NCBI RefSeq assembly: GCF_028435365.1
Contig: NZ_JAGTJJ010000064.1
Coordinates: forward strand, 1 to 57,472
Reading direction: 5' to 3'
Length of the DNA: 57,472 nucleotides
From: Polyangium jinanense
Lineage (GTDB): Bacteria > Myxococcota > Polyangia > Polyangiales > Polyangiaceae
Below the pieces are notes generated by a model, which was not told where the DNA came from, did not search any database, and worked only from the letters and a program-made list of their open reading frames with translations. Made by a program: the position numbers and the translations under genes. Shown here in pieces: positions 32,323 through 41,662 of this stretch. Each line of letters starts with the position of its first letter. The first letter of the stretch is position 1.

Positions 32323-33474
32323 ATGACGAGCGCACAAGCGGTCGCGAACGCGAAGAGCACGGACGGCAAGTTGTGGCTCGTGTGCGTGGCGAAACGGGCT
32401 TACTCGTTCGCCGGGGGCAAGCTGCGGCTCACGGACGAGCAGGTGCCGGTGCGCCGGGAGCCGGACCTCGAGGTGGGCGACGACGGCCGCATGCGCGGGC
32501 TGCGGGACGACATGGACCTCTTCCCGCCGAAGGTCGCGACCGACGTGATCGTGACGGGGCGGGCGTATGCGCCGGGCGGGAAGGCGCGCGAGGCGACGGT
32601 GCGGGTGGCGGTCGGGAAAAACGCGCGCGTGCTCCGGGTGCTCGGAGAGCGGCGGGCGGAGGTCTCGATCGAGGGGACGGTGCGATTCTCGGATCCGGCG
32701 CTCTTCGAGAGCGTGCCGCTCGCGTGGGATCTCGCGTATGGCGGGTACGACGCGTACGCGCACGACGAGCTTTGCCCGCCGAAGCGGCGGAACGGGCGGA
32801 GGATCGAGCCTTCGCCGCGGCAGGAGGGGGTCTTCGCGTATCCGCGGAACAAGGTGGGGCGGGCTTATTTCATCGACGTGGACCGGGATCGGGCGGACGG
32901 GGCGTTGCTCCCGCAGATCGAGGATCCGGGCGATCCGCTGACGCCGTCGCGGTTTTTCGTGCCACACTGGAAGAAGTGGTTGGATCAGCCGATGCCTGCG
33001 GGGATCGGGTGGGTGCCGCATACGTGGTATCCGCGGATGATGCGGCTCATGGGCGGGTTTCTGGAGCACGATCCGGCGACGAAGCCGATCCGGGAGATGC
33101 AATTCGCGGACGGGGAAGATCTCGCGGGTCCGTTCCGGAAAAACGACGTACTTCCGCGCGGGCTGCAGGGGGCGGCGCCGGGGATGGCGGTGGAGCGGCT
33201 CCGGGGGGACGAGGTGGTGATTCTGCAGGGGCTCGTCGAAGGGAGCGGGGAGACGAGGTTTCAATTGCCGGGGGAGAGGCCGCGAATCGAGGTGACGCCG
33301 CCGGGGAGCCCGAAGGTGTTCACGCCGGAAGCGGTGCTGCAGACGGTGCGGGTGGACGCGGAGGCGAGGCGGGTGGTGATGACGTGGGCGGGGGTGGTGC
33401 GATTGATGAGCCCGATCGCGGCGGACGTCCTGGAGAACACGGGGTTACGATTGAAGTGGAGCTCTGGGACCTGA
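32323..33474 (+). CDS. DUF2169 protein
   Basis: A protein of 383 residues. The family landmarks run in order: KRAYSFAGGKLRL, VIVTGRAYAPGGKA with an Arg/Val-rich strand after it, FESVPLAWDLAYGGYD, RNKVGRAYFIDV, and PAGIGWVPHTWYPR. DUF2169 is associated with loading PAAR/Rhs effectors onto VgrG. This is the middle of three copies in 10 kb and the plainest in architecture. It is convergent with the immunity gene (10 bp between stops) and divergent from the beta-prism gene. Confidence 0.88.
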   Translation: MTSAQAVANAKSTDGKLWLVCVAKRAYSFAGGKLRLTDEQVPVRREPDLEVGDDGRMRGLRDDMDLFPPKVATDVIVTGRAYAPGGKAREATVRVAVGKNARVLRVLGERRAEVSIEGTVRFSDPALFESVPLAWDLAYGGYDAYAHDELCPPKRRNGRRIEPSPRQEGVFAYPRNKVGRAYFIDVDRDRADGALLPQIEDPGDPLTPSRFFVPHWKKWLDQPMPAGIGWVPHTWYPRMMRLMGGFLEHDPATKPIREMQFADGEDLAGPFRKNDVLPRGLQGAAPGMAVERLRGDEVVILQGLVEGSGETRFQLPGERPRIEVTPPGSPKVFTPEAVLQTVRVDAEARRVVMTWAGVVRLMSPIAADVLENTGLRLKWSSGT

Positions 33475-33484
33475 GGCATCGCGC

Positions 33485-33727
33485 TCAATCGAAGGTGACC
33501 CCGCCATCCTCGTCGAGGACACCGCGCCCCTCGATCTGATCGTACTCGTCTTCGCGGAGCCAGTGTACGGCGTCCTCGTAATTGTCGAACTCATGGATGA
33601 CCTTGTTGTCCTCGGCCGGGTCGACGATTTCGATCTTTCCACTCAGTCGCTCGCGCACCAGCAGTACGTAATGGCGGTCGCTCGAAAAATCGACCCAAGC
33701 TTCGAGCCATTTGTATTTCGATCTCAT
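33485..33727 (-). CDS. Candidate immunity protein for the Rhs toxin
   Basis: A small acidic protein of 80 residues (…FDNYEDAVHWLREDEYDQIE…), with no signal peptide. Its ATG overlaps the Rhs stop as ATGA, so it is made with the toxin. Its A+T content is visibly higher than its neighbours. This is the standard position and character of a polymorphic-toxin immunity gene. I do not recognise the immunity family. Start: the ATG at 33727, not the earlier in-frame one at 33766, which would put 13 residues inside the toxin gene. Confidence 0.75.
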   Translation of the reverse strand: MRSKYKWLEAWVDFSSDRHYVLLVRERLSGKIEIVDPAEDNKVIHEFDNYEDAVHWLREDEYDQIEGRGVLDEDGGVTFD

Positions 33728-36700
33728 TGCGCAACCCTCGTCCTCGGCACCATGTGGTATACCCACGAATCGCCTTCGAGTTTGCCCTTGATCTCTATGA
33801 CATAAAGAGGGACGTCGGATCTCCCGTTCTGAGTCCTCACACCGATCGGCGTGTCCGATGTATACGTGAACCGATCGAAGCCGCGGACGTTTCCTTGCGC
33901 CTCGCCGTGCTTCCAGACCAGATCCTCCAGGGCCTCGAGGTCTGCGTCATCGTTGAATATGTGCGCTTCTTTGCCCTTTCCGAGGTCCTTCTGAACGATC
34001 CTACCATCACGCGTGTGTCTGTTTATCGTATAATTCGCGTCGTGGACTGCGTTTTCGGGCTTCTGGCAGGCCAAGCCGAGCGGATCGACGTTGTTGATGG
34101 CGTCTCTGCCGAACGCGAAGAGGTCGAGCCCGCCCATGATGCCGAGCGGATCCGGGCTGCACCACCTTCCTGCCGACGCGTCGAAGTACCGGAACCTCGT
34201 ACAACAAAGCCCCGTCTCCTCGTCCGCATACTGCCCCAGGAGCCGGAAGGGCGACTCCACGGCGCGACCGGTCCGCCCCGGCGCCGCGTACGTCTCCGTG
34301 ACGCGCCCCCACGCCGAATGCGCCGCCGACCACGCGACCCGCCCTTCCCGGTCGATCAACTCCTTCGGCACCCCCACCTGATCGACGACGTAACAGAACA
34401 CCTCGCCCCGCTCCGCCTGGAGCAGCGGCAAGAACGTGCCCGGTGCATGGACGAAGCAACGTTTGCCGTGCCGGCTATCGATGTCCTGCGCCAGGACATC
34501 CCCATCCCAGACGAAATCGACAGCGTATCGCCTATCCCCGTATTCGTCCTGAATCTCCTTCCGCAGCCGCCGGCCGAACGCGTCATAGGTGAAGAACACT
34601 CGCTCGCCCGACGGCAGAGTGACCTCGCGCAGCCGGTCCCGCGCATCCCAGCGATAGGTGGTCCGCTGCCCCGCTTCCTCCTTCGATACCCGACGCCCCC
34701 GCCGATCGTACGAATACTTCGCGCGATCCGTGCGGAGCAGCAAGTTCCCCTTGCCGATCTCCCACGGCTCGGCCTCGTCCGCCTTCGCCGGGCCCGTCTC
34801 CAGCCCGTCGAGCATCTTCTGGATCGACCCCGCCGGATCGTATGCAAACACCTCGTGGTGGCTGCCCCGCTGCGCCTCCACGAGCTGCCCGACCGGATCA
34901 TATCGATACGCCGTCGAGCCCCACCGCCGATCCTCGACGAGCTTCACCCGTCCGAGTGCATCGTATTGCCAAAGCCGCTGCACCACCGCTTGCGGCACGC
35001 CGCCGCCCGGACTCCGCGCCTCGGCGCGCTGCTCGATGATCCGATCCATCGAGTCGTACTCGCTCCGGATCGAAAACCTCCCCGAGGCGTCCCGGCGCGC
35101 CGTCTCCCGCCCGAGCACGTCGCGATCGAACATGATTTCGTGGCCATCGTGCGAGAGCCCGACGAGATCGCCGAGCATATCGTATCGATACCGGGTGGCC
35201 GCGCCGTCCGGCATGACGCGCACCGTCCTGCGCCCACGCGAATCGAGCTCGTACCGAAGCCGCCGCCCGTCCTGCACCTCGGCCACGACGCGCCCCAGCC
35301 GGTCCCGCTCGAACATCGTGACGACCCGCTGGCCGTCCTGCTCGAGGACAGCGCCGAGCAGCCTGCCCATGCGATCTCGCTCGAACGTGATCGGGCCATC
35401 CGTCGTATCCTCGCGCAGCACGTTGCCGAGCGGATCATGCGCGAACGCACGATAACTGCGATCCGGATAATCGATTCGCCCGAGCCTACCCGATTTCGAG
35501 TACCCGTACTTCAGCACCCGTCCATCGAACGAGGCCTCCTCGACCACCCTTCCTGCGGCGTCGTAAACGAATTCGTATTTCTCGTTCCGCGGATTCTCGA
35601 TGCAGCGGAGCTTCTCCTGTGCCGAATACTTGAACCGCCAGACCCGCCCGTCCGGCTGCATGAGCTTCGTGAGCACGCCCGTCCCGCCGTACTCCATCTG
35701 CGTGACCTGCCCCGACGCATCGACGACGCGGATCGGGTTGCCCAGCGGATCGTACGCCGATTGCGTGCTCGTGCCGTCCGGCCTCCGCACGGACAGGGGT
35801 TGCCCCAGGCGATCGTACTCCACCGCCGTGAAGCGCCCGAGGGCATCGGTTCGTCGCACGGGCCGGCCCACGAGGTCGTGTTCGTACGTCGTCCGGGCGC
35901 TGCGCGCGTCGAGCTCGGCCACGATGTTGTGCTGGGCGTCGTACGCGACCTCGACGAGCATCCCCTCGTCCCCGCTCACGCAGGTGAGGCGCCCCTTTTT
36001 GTCGTACGCGAACGAGTACCGGACGCCCGAGGGATACTCCACCCTCTGCAGCGCGCCGAACGCGTCCCGCGAGAGCCGCGTCGTCAATGCTTCGGGGCCC
36101 ACCTGCAACACAGCAAGATCGTCGTCGTACTCCCACCGGGTCACGTTCCCCGCAGGATCGACCTCCTCGACCTTGTTCCCCCTCTTATCGTACCGATACC
36201 GCGTCGCCTCGCCGGCCCCATTCGCTTGGCCAACCAGATAATTGTCCGCGTCGTATTCCCACGTGCCGATCAGGATCCCATCCGTCGTCTCCTCCCGGAC
36301 CACGAGCCCCGACTCGTTCCAGTGAAGGACCCGCGGCTCCTCATTCCCCTCGACCTTCGTAACGCGCTTTTCCAGGTCGTACGTGAGGACCAGCGTGTGC
36401 AGCCCCTCGTCCCCCCACGTCTTCTTGCACCGCCCCGTCTCCGGATCGTACGCATAATGAAAACTCACGCCGTTCTTCAGCGTGGTCTTCACCATCCGAT
36501 GATCCTCGTCGTACTCGTACCGCTCCGTTTGTCCGAGCGCATCCGTCACGCTCGCGAGCTCCCCCATCTTCGCGTACGTGTAATCGACCCACTGCTCGAA
36601 GGAATCGCCGACCCAGACCTCGAGCCGCGCGATACGCCCGCCGTGCGTCGTCTTCACGCGCACCTCGCGGCCGGCCGTATCGATCACCCGGCGGAGGCGG

Positions 36701-37872
36701 CCATTCGTGTATTCGAGCTCGATGGAGTTTCCGTACGCGTCCCGGATCGATCGGAGAAGCGCCTTCTCGCCCGGTTCCTCCGGGGCGAAATGCCGCACGA
36801 GCCGCGTCTTGTGGCTTGTCACCTCGAACGCCCCGCCTTCGAGCGCCCGGAGCGTCAGCCGATCCATCCGATGGAACGCGCTCTCCCCCACGCGGAGCGC
36901 GCGGAAAAACACGTCGCGGCCCTCCTCGCTGCGGAGCGAGAGCAGCCCGTCGTCCGTGCGCTCGATCCATTGCTCGAAATTGTGCGCCCACCCGCCACGG
37001 CCGAGCGAGGTCCGCGCGAGCGCGCGTTTCGACGAGTAATGCCTCTTCCACTCGAACGGAATGGCCCCGGGCAAGACCAGATCGACCTTTCGATCGACCA
37101 CGTCCCCGCTCGTCAGATCGACCGGATGCCCGCCCTCGCACCGCACCTCGTCACAAAGATCCGAGGCTTTCCCGTCCGCGCCTTTCGCCGCGCTCTCCGC
37201 CGCTTCCCCGGCCACCTCGTCGCTTTGCTTGGCCGCGGATTCGAGCCCCTCGCCGAGCACCTCGTCCGCGTTCTTCGCCGCCCCCTCCACCACCTCGTCC
37301 GCCTTCTTGAAGAACGGGGCAATGAGTTTGTCGCCGAACTTCTTGAGCGCCGCGCCGCCGACGTTCATGACGACCTCGAACGCGAGATCGATCACGAGGT
37401 CGACCGCGAGCGAGACCGCGCCCATGAGGAAATCCATCACGGTCGGCGTGGTCTGCACCGTGCCCGGATCCTCCACGAGCGACGTCGGCCATTTGCCGTA
37501 TTCCCAGCAATCGGCGTTCAGCGACATGGCTCCGCCGATCACGCAACATGTCGACGTCTCCCCGCAGATCTCCACCGCCCCCCGCGGCAGCCAGCATTTG
37601 TGCGAGCCGAACAGGATGTGCAGCGGCGTCATCAGGTCGAGCGGGCTCGGGAAGATGCCGATGTGCGGCCACAATTTCGAGGGCTCGTGCCCGTGCGTCA
37701 CCGACGGCACGCCATTGAACATCACCGTCGGCTTCTGCTTGTCGCCCATCGAGAGCGGGTGCAAGAGGTTCAGCTTGAAGAACCACGTCGGCACGAACGG
37801 CCAATGGATCCCGTTGTGCCCATCGATCCCGACGAGCAGCCATCCCGCATCGGTGTGGAAGTTGTTCGCCAT
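33724..37872 (-). CDS. Rhs polymorphic toxin, PAAR-like N-terminus
   Basis: A protein of 1382 residues. Residues 1-145 resemble the PAAR-like N-terminus of VgrG-linked Rhs proteins (His/Cys-rich, containing GAVEICGETSTCCVIGGAM). An Ala-rich helix follows (about 145-245), then a DUF6531-like start of the shell (GHPVDLTSGDVVDRKVDLVL) and many YD repeats. The autoproteolysis/core end reads GRWCSPDPLGIMGGLDLFAF, then DPLGLA at about 1268. The last 114 residues (33727-34068) are the variable toxin tip, which I cannot assign. The gene sits 6 bp after a DUF2169 gene and overlaps its immunity gene. The tip DNA is markedly less G+C-rich than the body. Confidence 0.92.
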   Translation of the reverse strand: MANNFHTDAGWLLVGIDGHNGIHWPFVPTWFFKLNLLHPLSMGDKQKPTVMFNGVPSVTHGHEPSKLWPHIGIFPSPLDLMTPLHILFGSHKCWLPRGAVEICGETSTCCVIGGAMSLNADCWEYGKWPTSLVEDPGTVQTTPTVMDFLMGAVSLAVDLVIDLAFEVVMNVGGAALKKFGDKLIAPFFKKADEVVEGAAKNADEVLGEGLESAAKQSDEVAGEAAESAAKGADGKASDLCDEVRCEGGHPVDLTSGDVVDRKVDLVLPGAIPFEWKRHYSSKRALARTSLGRGGWAHNFEQWIERTDDGLLSLRSEEGRDVFFRALRVGESAFHRMDRLTLRALEGGAFEVTSHKTRLVRHFAPEEPGEKALLRSIRDAYGNSIELEYTNGRLRRVIDTAGREVRVKTTHGGRIARLEVWVGDSFEQWVDYTYAKMGELASVTDALGQTERYEYDEDHRMVKTTLKNGVSFHYAYDPETGRCKKTWGDEGLHTLVLTYDLEKRVTKVEGNEEPRVLHWNESGLVVREETTDGILIGTWEYDADNYLVGQANGAGEATRYRYDKRGNKVEEVDPAGNVTRWEYDDDLAVLQVGPEALTTRLSRDAFGALQRVEYPSGVRYSFAYDKKGRLTCVSGDEGMLVEVAYDAQHNIVAELDARSARTTYEHDLVGRPVRRTDALGRFTAVEYDRLGQPLSVRRPDGTSTQSAYDPLGNPIRVVDASGQVTQMEYGGTGVLTKLMQPDGRVWRFKYSAQEKLRCIENPRNEKYEFVYDAAGRVVEEASFDGRVLKYGYSKSGRLGRIDYPDRSYRAFAHDPLGNVLREDTTDGPITFERDRMGRLLGAVLEQDGQRVVTMFERDRLGRVVAEVQDGRRLRYELDSRGRRTVRVMPDGAATRYRYDMLGDLVGLSHDGHEIMFDRDVLGRETARRDASGRFSIRSEYDSMDRIIEQRAEARSPGGGVPQAVVQRLWQYDALGRVKLVEDRRWGSTAYRYDPVGQLVEAQRGSHHEVFAYDPAGSIQKMLDGLETGPAKADEAEPWEIGKGNLLLRTDRAKYSYDRRGRRVSKEEAGQRTTYRWDARDRLREVTLPSGERVFFTYDAFGRRLRKEIQDEYGDRRYAVDFVWDGDVLAQDIDSRHGKRCFVHAPGTFLPLLQAERGEVFCYVVDQVGVPKELIDREGRVAWSAAHSAWGRVTETYAAPGRTGRAVESPFRLLGQYADEETGLCCTRFRYFDASAGRWCSPDPLGIMGGLDLFAFGRDAINNVDPLGLACQKPENAVHDANYTINRHTRDGRIVQKDLGKGKEAHIFNDDADLEALEDLVWKHGEAQGNVRGFDRFTYTSDTPIGVRTQNGRSDVPLYVIEIKGKLEGDSWVYHMVPRTRVAQ

Positions 37873-37878
37873 GGCCGC

Positions 37879-38880
37879 TCACCCCTTCGGGAAAAACTCG
37901 CTCGGCGAGAGCACCGCCCGCCGCTCCTCGAATTGCACGAGGCCGTACGTCGCCTTCGCCCGGAACACGAATCGCGCTTCGCACGCCTCGGCGTCGATGT
38001 CGACGGCGTCGAGCCGCGGCACGATCGTCTCGCGCATACCCCCGACCGACATCGCAACCACGACCGGCGAGCGCGGCACCACGAACGAAAGAGCTCCGCC
38101 TCCGGGCCGCATCCCCGCGAGCACGATCTCGGTTCCCGCGCCGATCGTGTCGAACGTCATCCGCGGCGCCGCGCGGCTGCCGAGCTTGCGGATGCCCGTC
38201 ATGTCGAGCTCTTGCCCCTTCACCACGTGTTTCGCCCGCATGCCGCCCCAGAGCGGGTATGGCGCGAAGCAGACGGGCTCGGGGTGATCGTCCCAGGCGC
38301 GCACGAGCGCCGCGGGATCTTCGAGCTGCGGGAGCGGCTGATTCTCGGCACGCGCCTCGTCCGTATAAAACCCCTTGCCGTCGAAGTTCAGCGGATACCC
38401 CGACTCGTGCTCCGGGACAAACGCCTCCTCCCCGTCCATCTCCACCACCGCCGCGGGCGCCTTCGTCACGCCGCCGTACGCATTCTCCCAGCTCATCGCC
38501 ACCCGCTCGAACGGGACCGGCGAGCTCGGCGTGAGCCCCCCGAGCGCCCCCCGCTGCCAGACCCGCGTCCCGAACACCTGAATGTGCATGTCGGACGAAC
38601 CCACGCGCAGCGACGCCGTGGCCTCCCGCGCGCGGTCGCCCCGTCGCGGATACACGAAGCCCGTCGCGCACACGGAGGTGGCCTCCTTCGAGAACATGAC
38701 GTCGTTCGGGACCTTCGACCGCGCGTCGAGCAAAAGCGGCCGTTGCCCGGGGACGAGCTCGAGCCCGCCCGACGCGATCCTGAGCGTGATCGCGCAGAGG
38801 AACAGCGCCGTGATCCGATCGTCCTCCTCGCCGTTCGGAATCATCGCCGCCGGCAGCGGAGTCTCATTGACGAATTTCAT
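37879..38880 (-). CDS. DUF2169 protein between VgrG and Rhs
   Basis: A protein of 333 residues beginning MKFVNETPLPAAMIPNGEED. The family strands are visible (VYPRRGDRAREATASLRV, MSWENAYGG, YPLNFDGKGFY). Proteins of this family lie immediately next to PAAR/Rhs effector genes and are thought to help load them. It follows VgrG by 8 bp and precedes Rhs by 6 bp on the same strand, so the three are one operon. It is the most likely dedicated partner of this Rhs. Confidence 0.88.
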   Translation of the reverse strand: MKFVNETPLPAAMIPNGEEDDRITALFLCAITLRIASGGLELVPGQRPLLLDARSKVPNDVMFSKEATSVCATGFVYPRRGDRAREATASLRVGSSDMHIQVFGTRVWQRGALGGLTPSSPVPFERVAMSWENAYGGVTKAPAAVVEMDGEEAFVPEHESGYPLNFDGKGFYTDEARAENQPLPQLEDPAALVRAWDDHPEPVCFAPYPLWGGMRAKHVVKGQELDMTGIRKLGSRAAPRMTFDTIGAGTEIVLAGMRPGGGALSFVVPRSPVVVAMSVGGMRETIVPRLDAVDIDAEACEARFVFRAKATYGLVQFEERRAVLSPSEFFPKG

Positions 38881-38888
38881 GCGCGCGC

Positions 38889-41519
38889 TCAGTTGAGCTT
38901 GATCAGCCCGGCCGTCACGTTCACCGCGCCGCCGCCGTCGATGTCGACCGGCGATCCCTTCACGGTCACCGTACCGCCGTTGATGCTGATCGCGCCGCCG
39001 GTGATCGTGATCGTCCCCGCCGTGATGACCAGGCTCGCCGTGTTGATCTGCGTGAACGCGGCCCCATTCAGGGTCAGCATCGTGGTCTCGACCGTCGCCA
39101 TCGCCGCGGCGTTCACCGTGAGGACCGTCGATTTCAACGCCTGCGTGCCGTCCGCCTTCATCTCCTGCGCCGGCGCCTCGATCTTCTGGCTCGCCCCCGA
39201 TTTGAGCGCCTGCGGCCCCGCCACTTCGATCGTCTGCTCGCCGCCGATCTGCGCCTTTTGGTTCCCGGCGACCGTGATGTCCTGCGTCGCGCCGTAGTTC
39301 TCCGTTTGCGCGCCCGTCACGTGGACGTCCTGCGTGCCCGTCACCGTGAGTTTGTCGTTGCTCGAAATGGTCGATTCGCGGTTGCCCGTGACCGACTCCG
39401 TGTGGTTGCCCGCCACGGTGACCGTCTGGTTCGCCCCGACGTCGACCGATCGGTTCGATCCGACGCTGACCGATTGGTTCGCGCCGACGTTCATGTTCTG
39501 GTTCGCGCCGACCGTGACCGACTCGTTGCCCCCCACCACCTCGGCGTTGTTCCCGCCCGCCATCGTGGTCCGGTTCGAGCCCGTCATCTCGTTGCGATCC
39601 ACGCCCGCGGTCGACGCGCTGTTGTTCCCCACCTTCTCGGTCCGATCATTGCCGGCGTCCGAGTTCCAGTTGAACGGCGTGTGCATCTTGATCTGTTCAT
39701 TGCCCGCCGTATCGTCGAACGTGAGCTCGTTGAAGGCGCCCGAGGACGGGCTCGACATCGTCTTGAACATGCTCACCGTGGGAGCTCCGCCCGGCGGCCG
39801 GTTCTTCCCGTTGTATACGCGCCCCACGATGATCGGCCGATCCGGATCTCCCTCCTCGAAATCGACGATCGCCTCCACCCCGACGCGCGGATGGAACACC
39901 GCGCCCTCGCCGACCCCCGCGAACACCTGGTTCACGCGCACCCAGCACGACGTCGGCTCCTTCGCGTGCCGCGCCGTGTCCGTGTCCCAGTGAAACTTCA
40001 GGCGGACGCAGCCGATCTCGGCGCCCGGCGGCCCTCCCACATGGATCTCCGCCCCCTTCGTGCTCGGCTCCGCCGTGACGAATGCCGTCTGCGAGCCGTG
40101 AATCCGCGGCTTCGGCGTCACGCGCGCCGGGCGGAACCTCGACTCCGCCACGGAGCCATTTTTCCCTCGCCGCGCACATTCGAACGTCACGGCATACGGC
40201 ACGCCAGAGAGCGGCATCGCCGTCGCCACGCTCGGCGGCAATACGCCCGCCTGCTCGGCGCGGACCTCGATCTTCGTGATCAGGTATTCGCCCTCGTAGC
40301 GTGATTGCGGGTGTTCCAGCGCGAAGATGCTCCCCGCCGCGATCGTGCGGCACGTGCTCTCACCGACTGCGTAACTCGCCTCCACCTCCAGCCTTTCGAG
40401 CGTCGCCGCCGCGAGCGGCTTGCCCATGGCGGGCGTCTCCGTGTAGCGCCCTGGATATTCGTGGTACACGAGGTCCGCGCTCGCCGGCCGCGCCGGCTCG
40501 GCGACGGCCATGTCGAGCGTGGGTTGTTTCCAGTTGTAATCGAGCAGCGAGACCTTGCGCGGGCGCAAGCGCGCTCCGAGCTTCATCGATTGCACCGCGC
40601 GGCCCACGATGCCGGGGCCCAGCGGCTCGAACGGGTCGAGGCGCGTGCGGCCCGCGTCGTTGTCCGAGAGGACGAGCAGGCATACCCCGTCGCCGTTCTC
40701 GTAATGGAACGAGATCCCCTCCTCCTCGAGGAGCCGACACACGAAGGCGAAATCGCTTTCGTTGTACTGGACGCAATACCCGCGCGTGGCCACGTCGTCG
40801 ATCCGCGAGGCGTCCGCGATACGCCATGTGTACCGCTCCATCGCAGGCGAGAAGCTCAGCTCGTCCCCGCCGTCGGGCGGCGCGTTCGCCCCGACCGCGA
40901 GCGAGAGCTCGGGATCGCCCTGCAGAACCGCGTCGATGATCTGCCGCGTGGTCTTCTCCAGGAAGATGCGGCAACGCATGCGGTGCATCGCGCGCGTGAG
41001 CGGGGGCGCGAGCACGAGGCGATAGAGCATGCCTCCCGGCACGGGCCCGAGCTCCTCGGCCTCGACGACGATGCCGTGCACGACGCGAAACGAAGGCTGC
41101 GTCGTCGTGGCAATCCGCAGCGTCGCGCGGGCTTCTATGAGCTCGTCCGGATCGAGCTCGGGCGCGGGCTCGCGGGCGAGGGCCGTGATTTCGTAACGAT
41201 ACAGGCTCGAGACGGCCTCGGTCCCGCGCACGGACACGACACGCAAGTGGCTCCACGGCCCCTGCGGCCCGGCCGCGTTTTCCCAGGCGAACGTGAGGTC
41301 GGTGCCGCCCATCGCGCCGCCGCTCTCGCCCAGGCCCGCCGCGCCCGCGCGGCTCGCGAGCTCCTCGAACGCCGCGCCGCCCTTCGCCTGGAATGCGTTC
41401 ACGGCCTTCTCGGCCACGCGTGACGTGATCGCCTTCTCCTCGAAGATCGGCAGCTCCGGCTCGCGCAGGCCGCCTGCGATCTGCGTGGGATCCCCTCCCG
41501 GGCGTTTGACGAACGACAT
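38889..41519 (-). CDS. vgrG: VgrG spike protein of type VI secretion
   Basis: A protein of 876 residues from the ATG at 41519, after GGGAGAAAAGAGG. The gp27-like hub spans about residues 45-400 (YNESDFAFVCRLLEEEGISF is its signature). A gp5-like OB fold follows (WVRVNQVFAGVGEGAVFHPR, then FEEGDPDRPIIVGRVYNGKN). A long beta-helix needle of short repeats (VGANQ, VGGNE, VGSNR and similar) covers about residues 600-720 and continues in Gly/Thr-rich strands to the end. VgrG trimers cap the Hcp tube and carry effectors. No sheath or baseplate genes are in the window, so this is an orphan effector cassette relying on a core elsewhere. Confidence 0.94.
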   Translation of the reverse strand: MSFVKRPGGDPTQIAGGLREPELPIFEEKAITSRVAEKAVNAFQAKGGAAFEELASRAGAAGLGESGGAMGGTDLTFAWENAAGPQGPWSHLRVVSVRGTEAVSSLYRYEITALAREPAPELDPDELIEARATLRIATTTQPSFRVVHGIVVEAEELGPVPGGMLYRLVLAPPLTRAMHRMRCRIFLEKTTRQIIDAVLQGDPELSLAVGANAPPDGGDELSFSPAMERYTWRIADASRIDDVATRGYCVQYNESDFAFVCRLLEEEGISFHYENGDGVCLLVLSDNDAGRTRLDPFEPLGPGIVGRAVQSMKLGARLRPRKVSLLDYNWKQPTLDMAVAEPARPASADLVYHEYPGRYTETPAMGKPLAAATLERLEVEASYAVGESTCRTIAAGSIFALEHPQSRYEGEYLITKIEVRAEQAGVLPPSVATAMPLSGVPYAVTFECARRGKNGSVAESRFRPARVTPKPRIHGSQTAFVTAEPSTKGAEIHVGGPPGAEIGCVRLKFHWDTDTARHAKEPTSCWVRVNQVFAGVGEGAVFHPRVGVEAIVDFEEGDPDRPIIVGRVYNGKNRPPGGAPTVSMFKTMSSPSSGAFNELTFDDTAGNEQIKMHTPFNWNSDAGNDRTEKVGNNSASTAGVDRNEMTGSNRTTMAGGNNAEVVGGNESVTVGANQNMNVGANQSVSVGSNRSVDVGANQTVTVAGNHTESVTGNRESTISSNDKLTVTGTQDVHVTGAQTENYGATQDITVAGNQKAQIGGEQTIEVAGPQALKSGASQKIEAPAQEMKADGTQALKSTVLTVNAAAMATVETTMLTLNGAAFTQINTASLVITAGTITITGGAISINGGTVTVKGSPVDIDGGGAVNVTAGLIKLN

Positions 41520-41662
41520 CCTCTTTTCTCCCGCGTCCCCCGGGTCCACACAAAGCTACCCGGACGTGCGGCCGCATCCTAAACTCCTCACGTGCACAAA
41601 GGAAGAGGTTGCTTGCGACGGGGTCTTGCCGCCCGAGCAACGGCCACCCGAGGAGGACGAGC

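Noticed and set aside
33727..39297. A very long open frame on the plus strand opposite the Rhs, DUF2169 and VgrG genes.
   Set aside because: It is Arg/Pro/His-rich, has no family motifs, and mirrors the codon bias of the minus-strand genes, whose domains are unmistakable.
39200..39720. Regular short DNA repeats that could suggest a CRISPR array.
   Set aside because: They are coding repeats of the VgrG needle, with no unique spacers between exact repeats.
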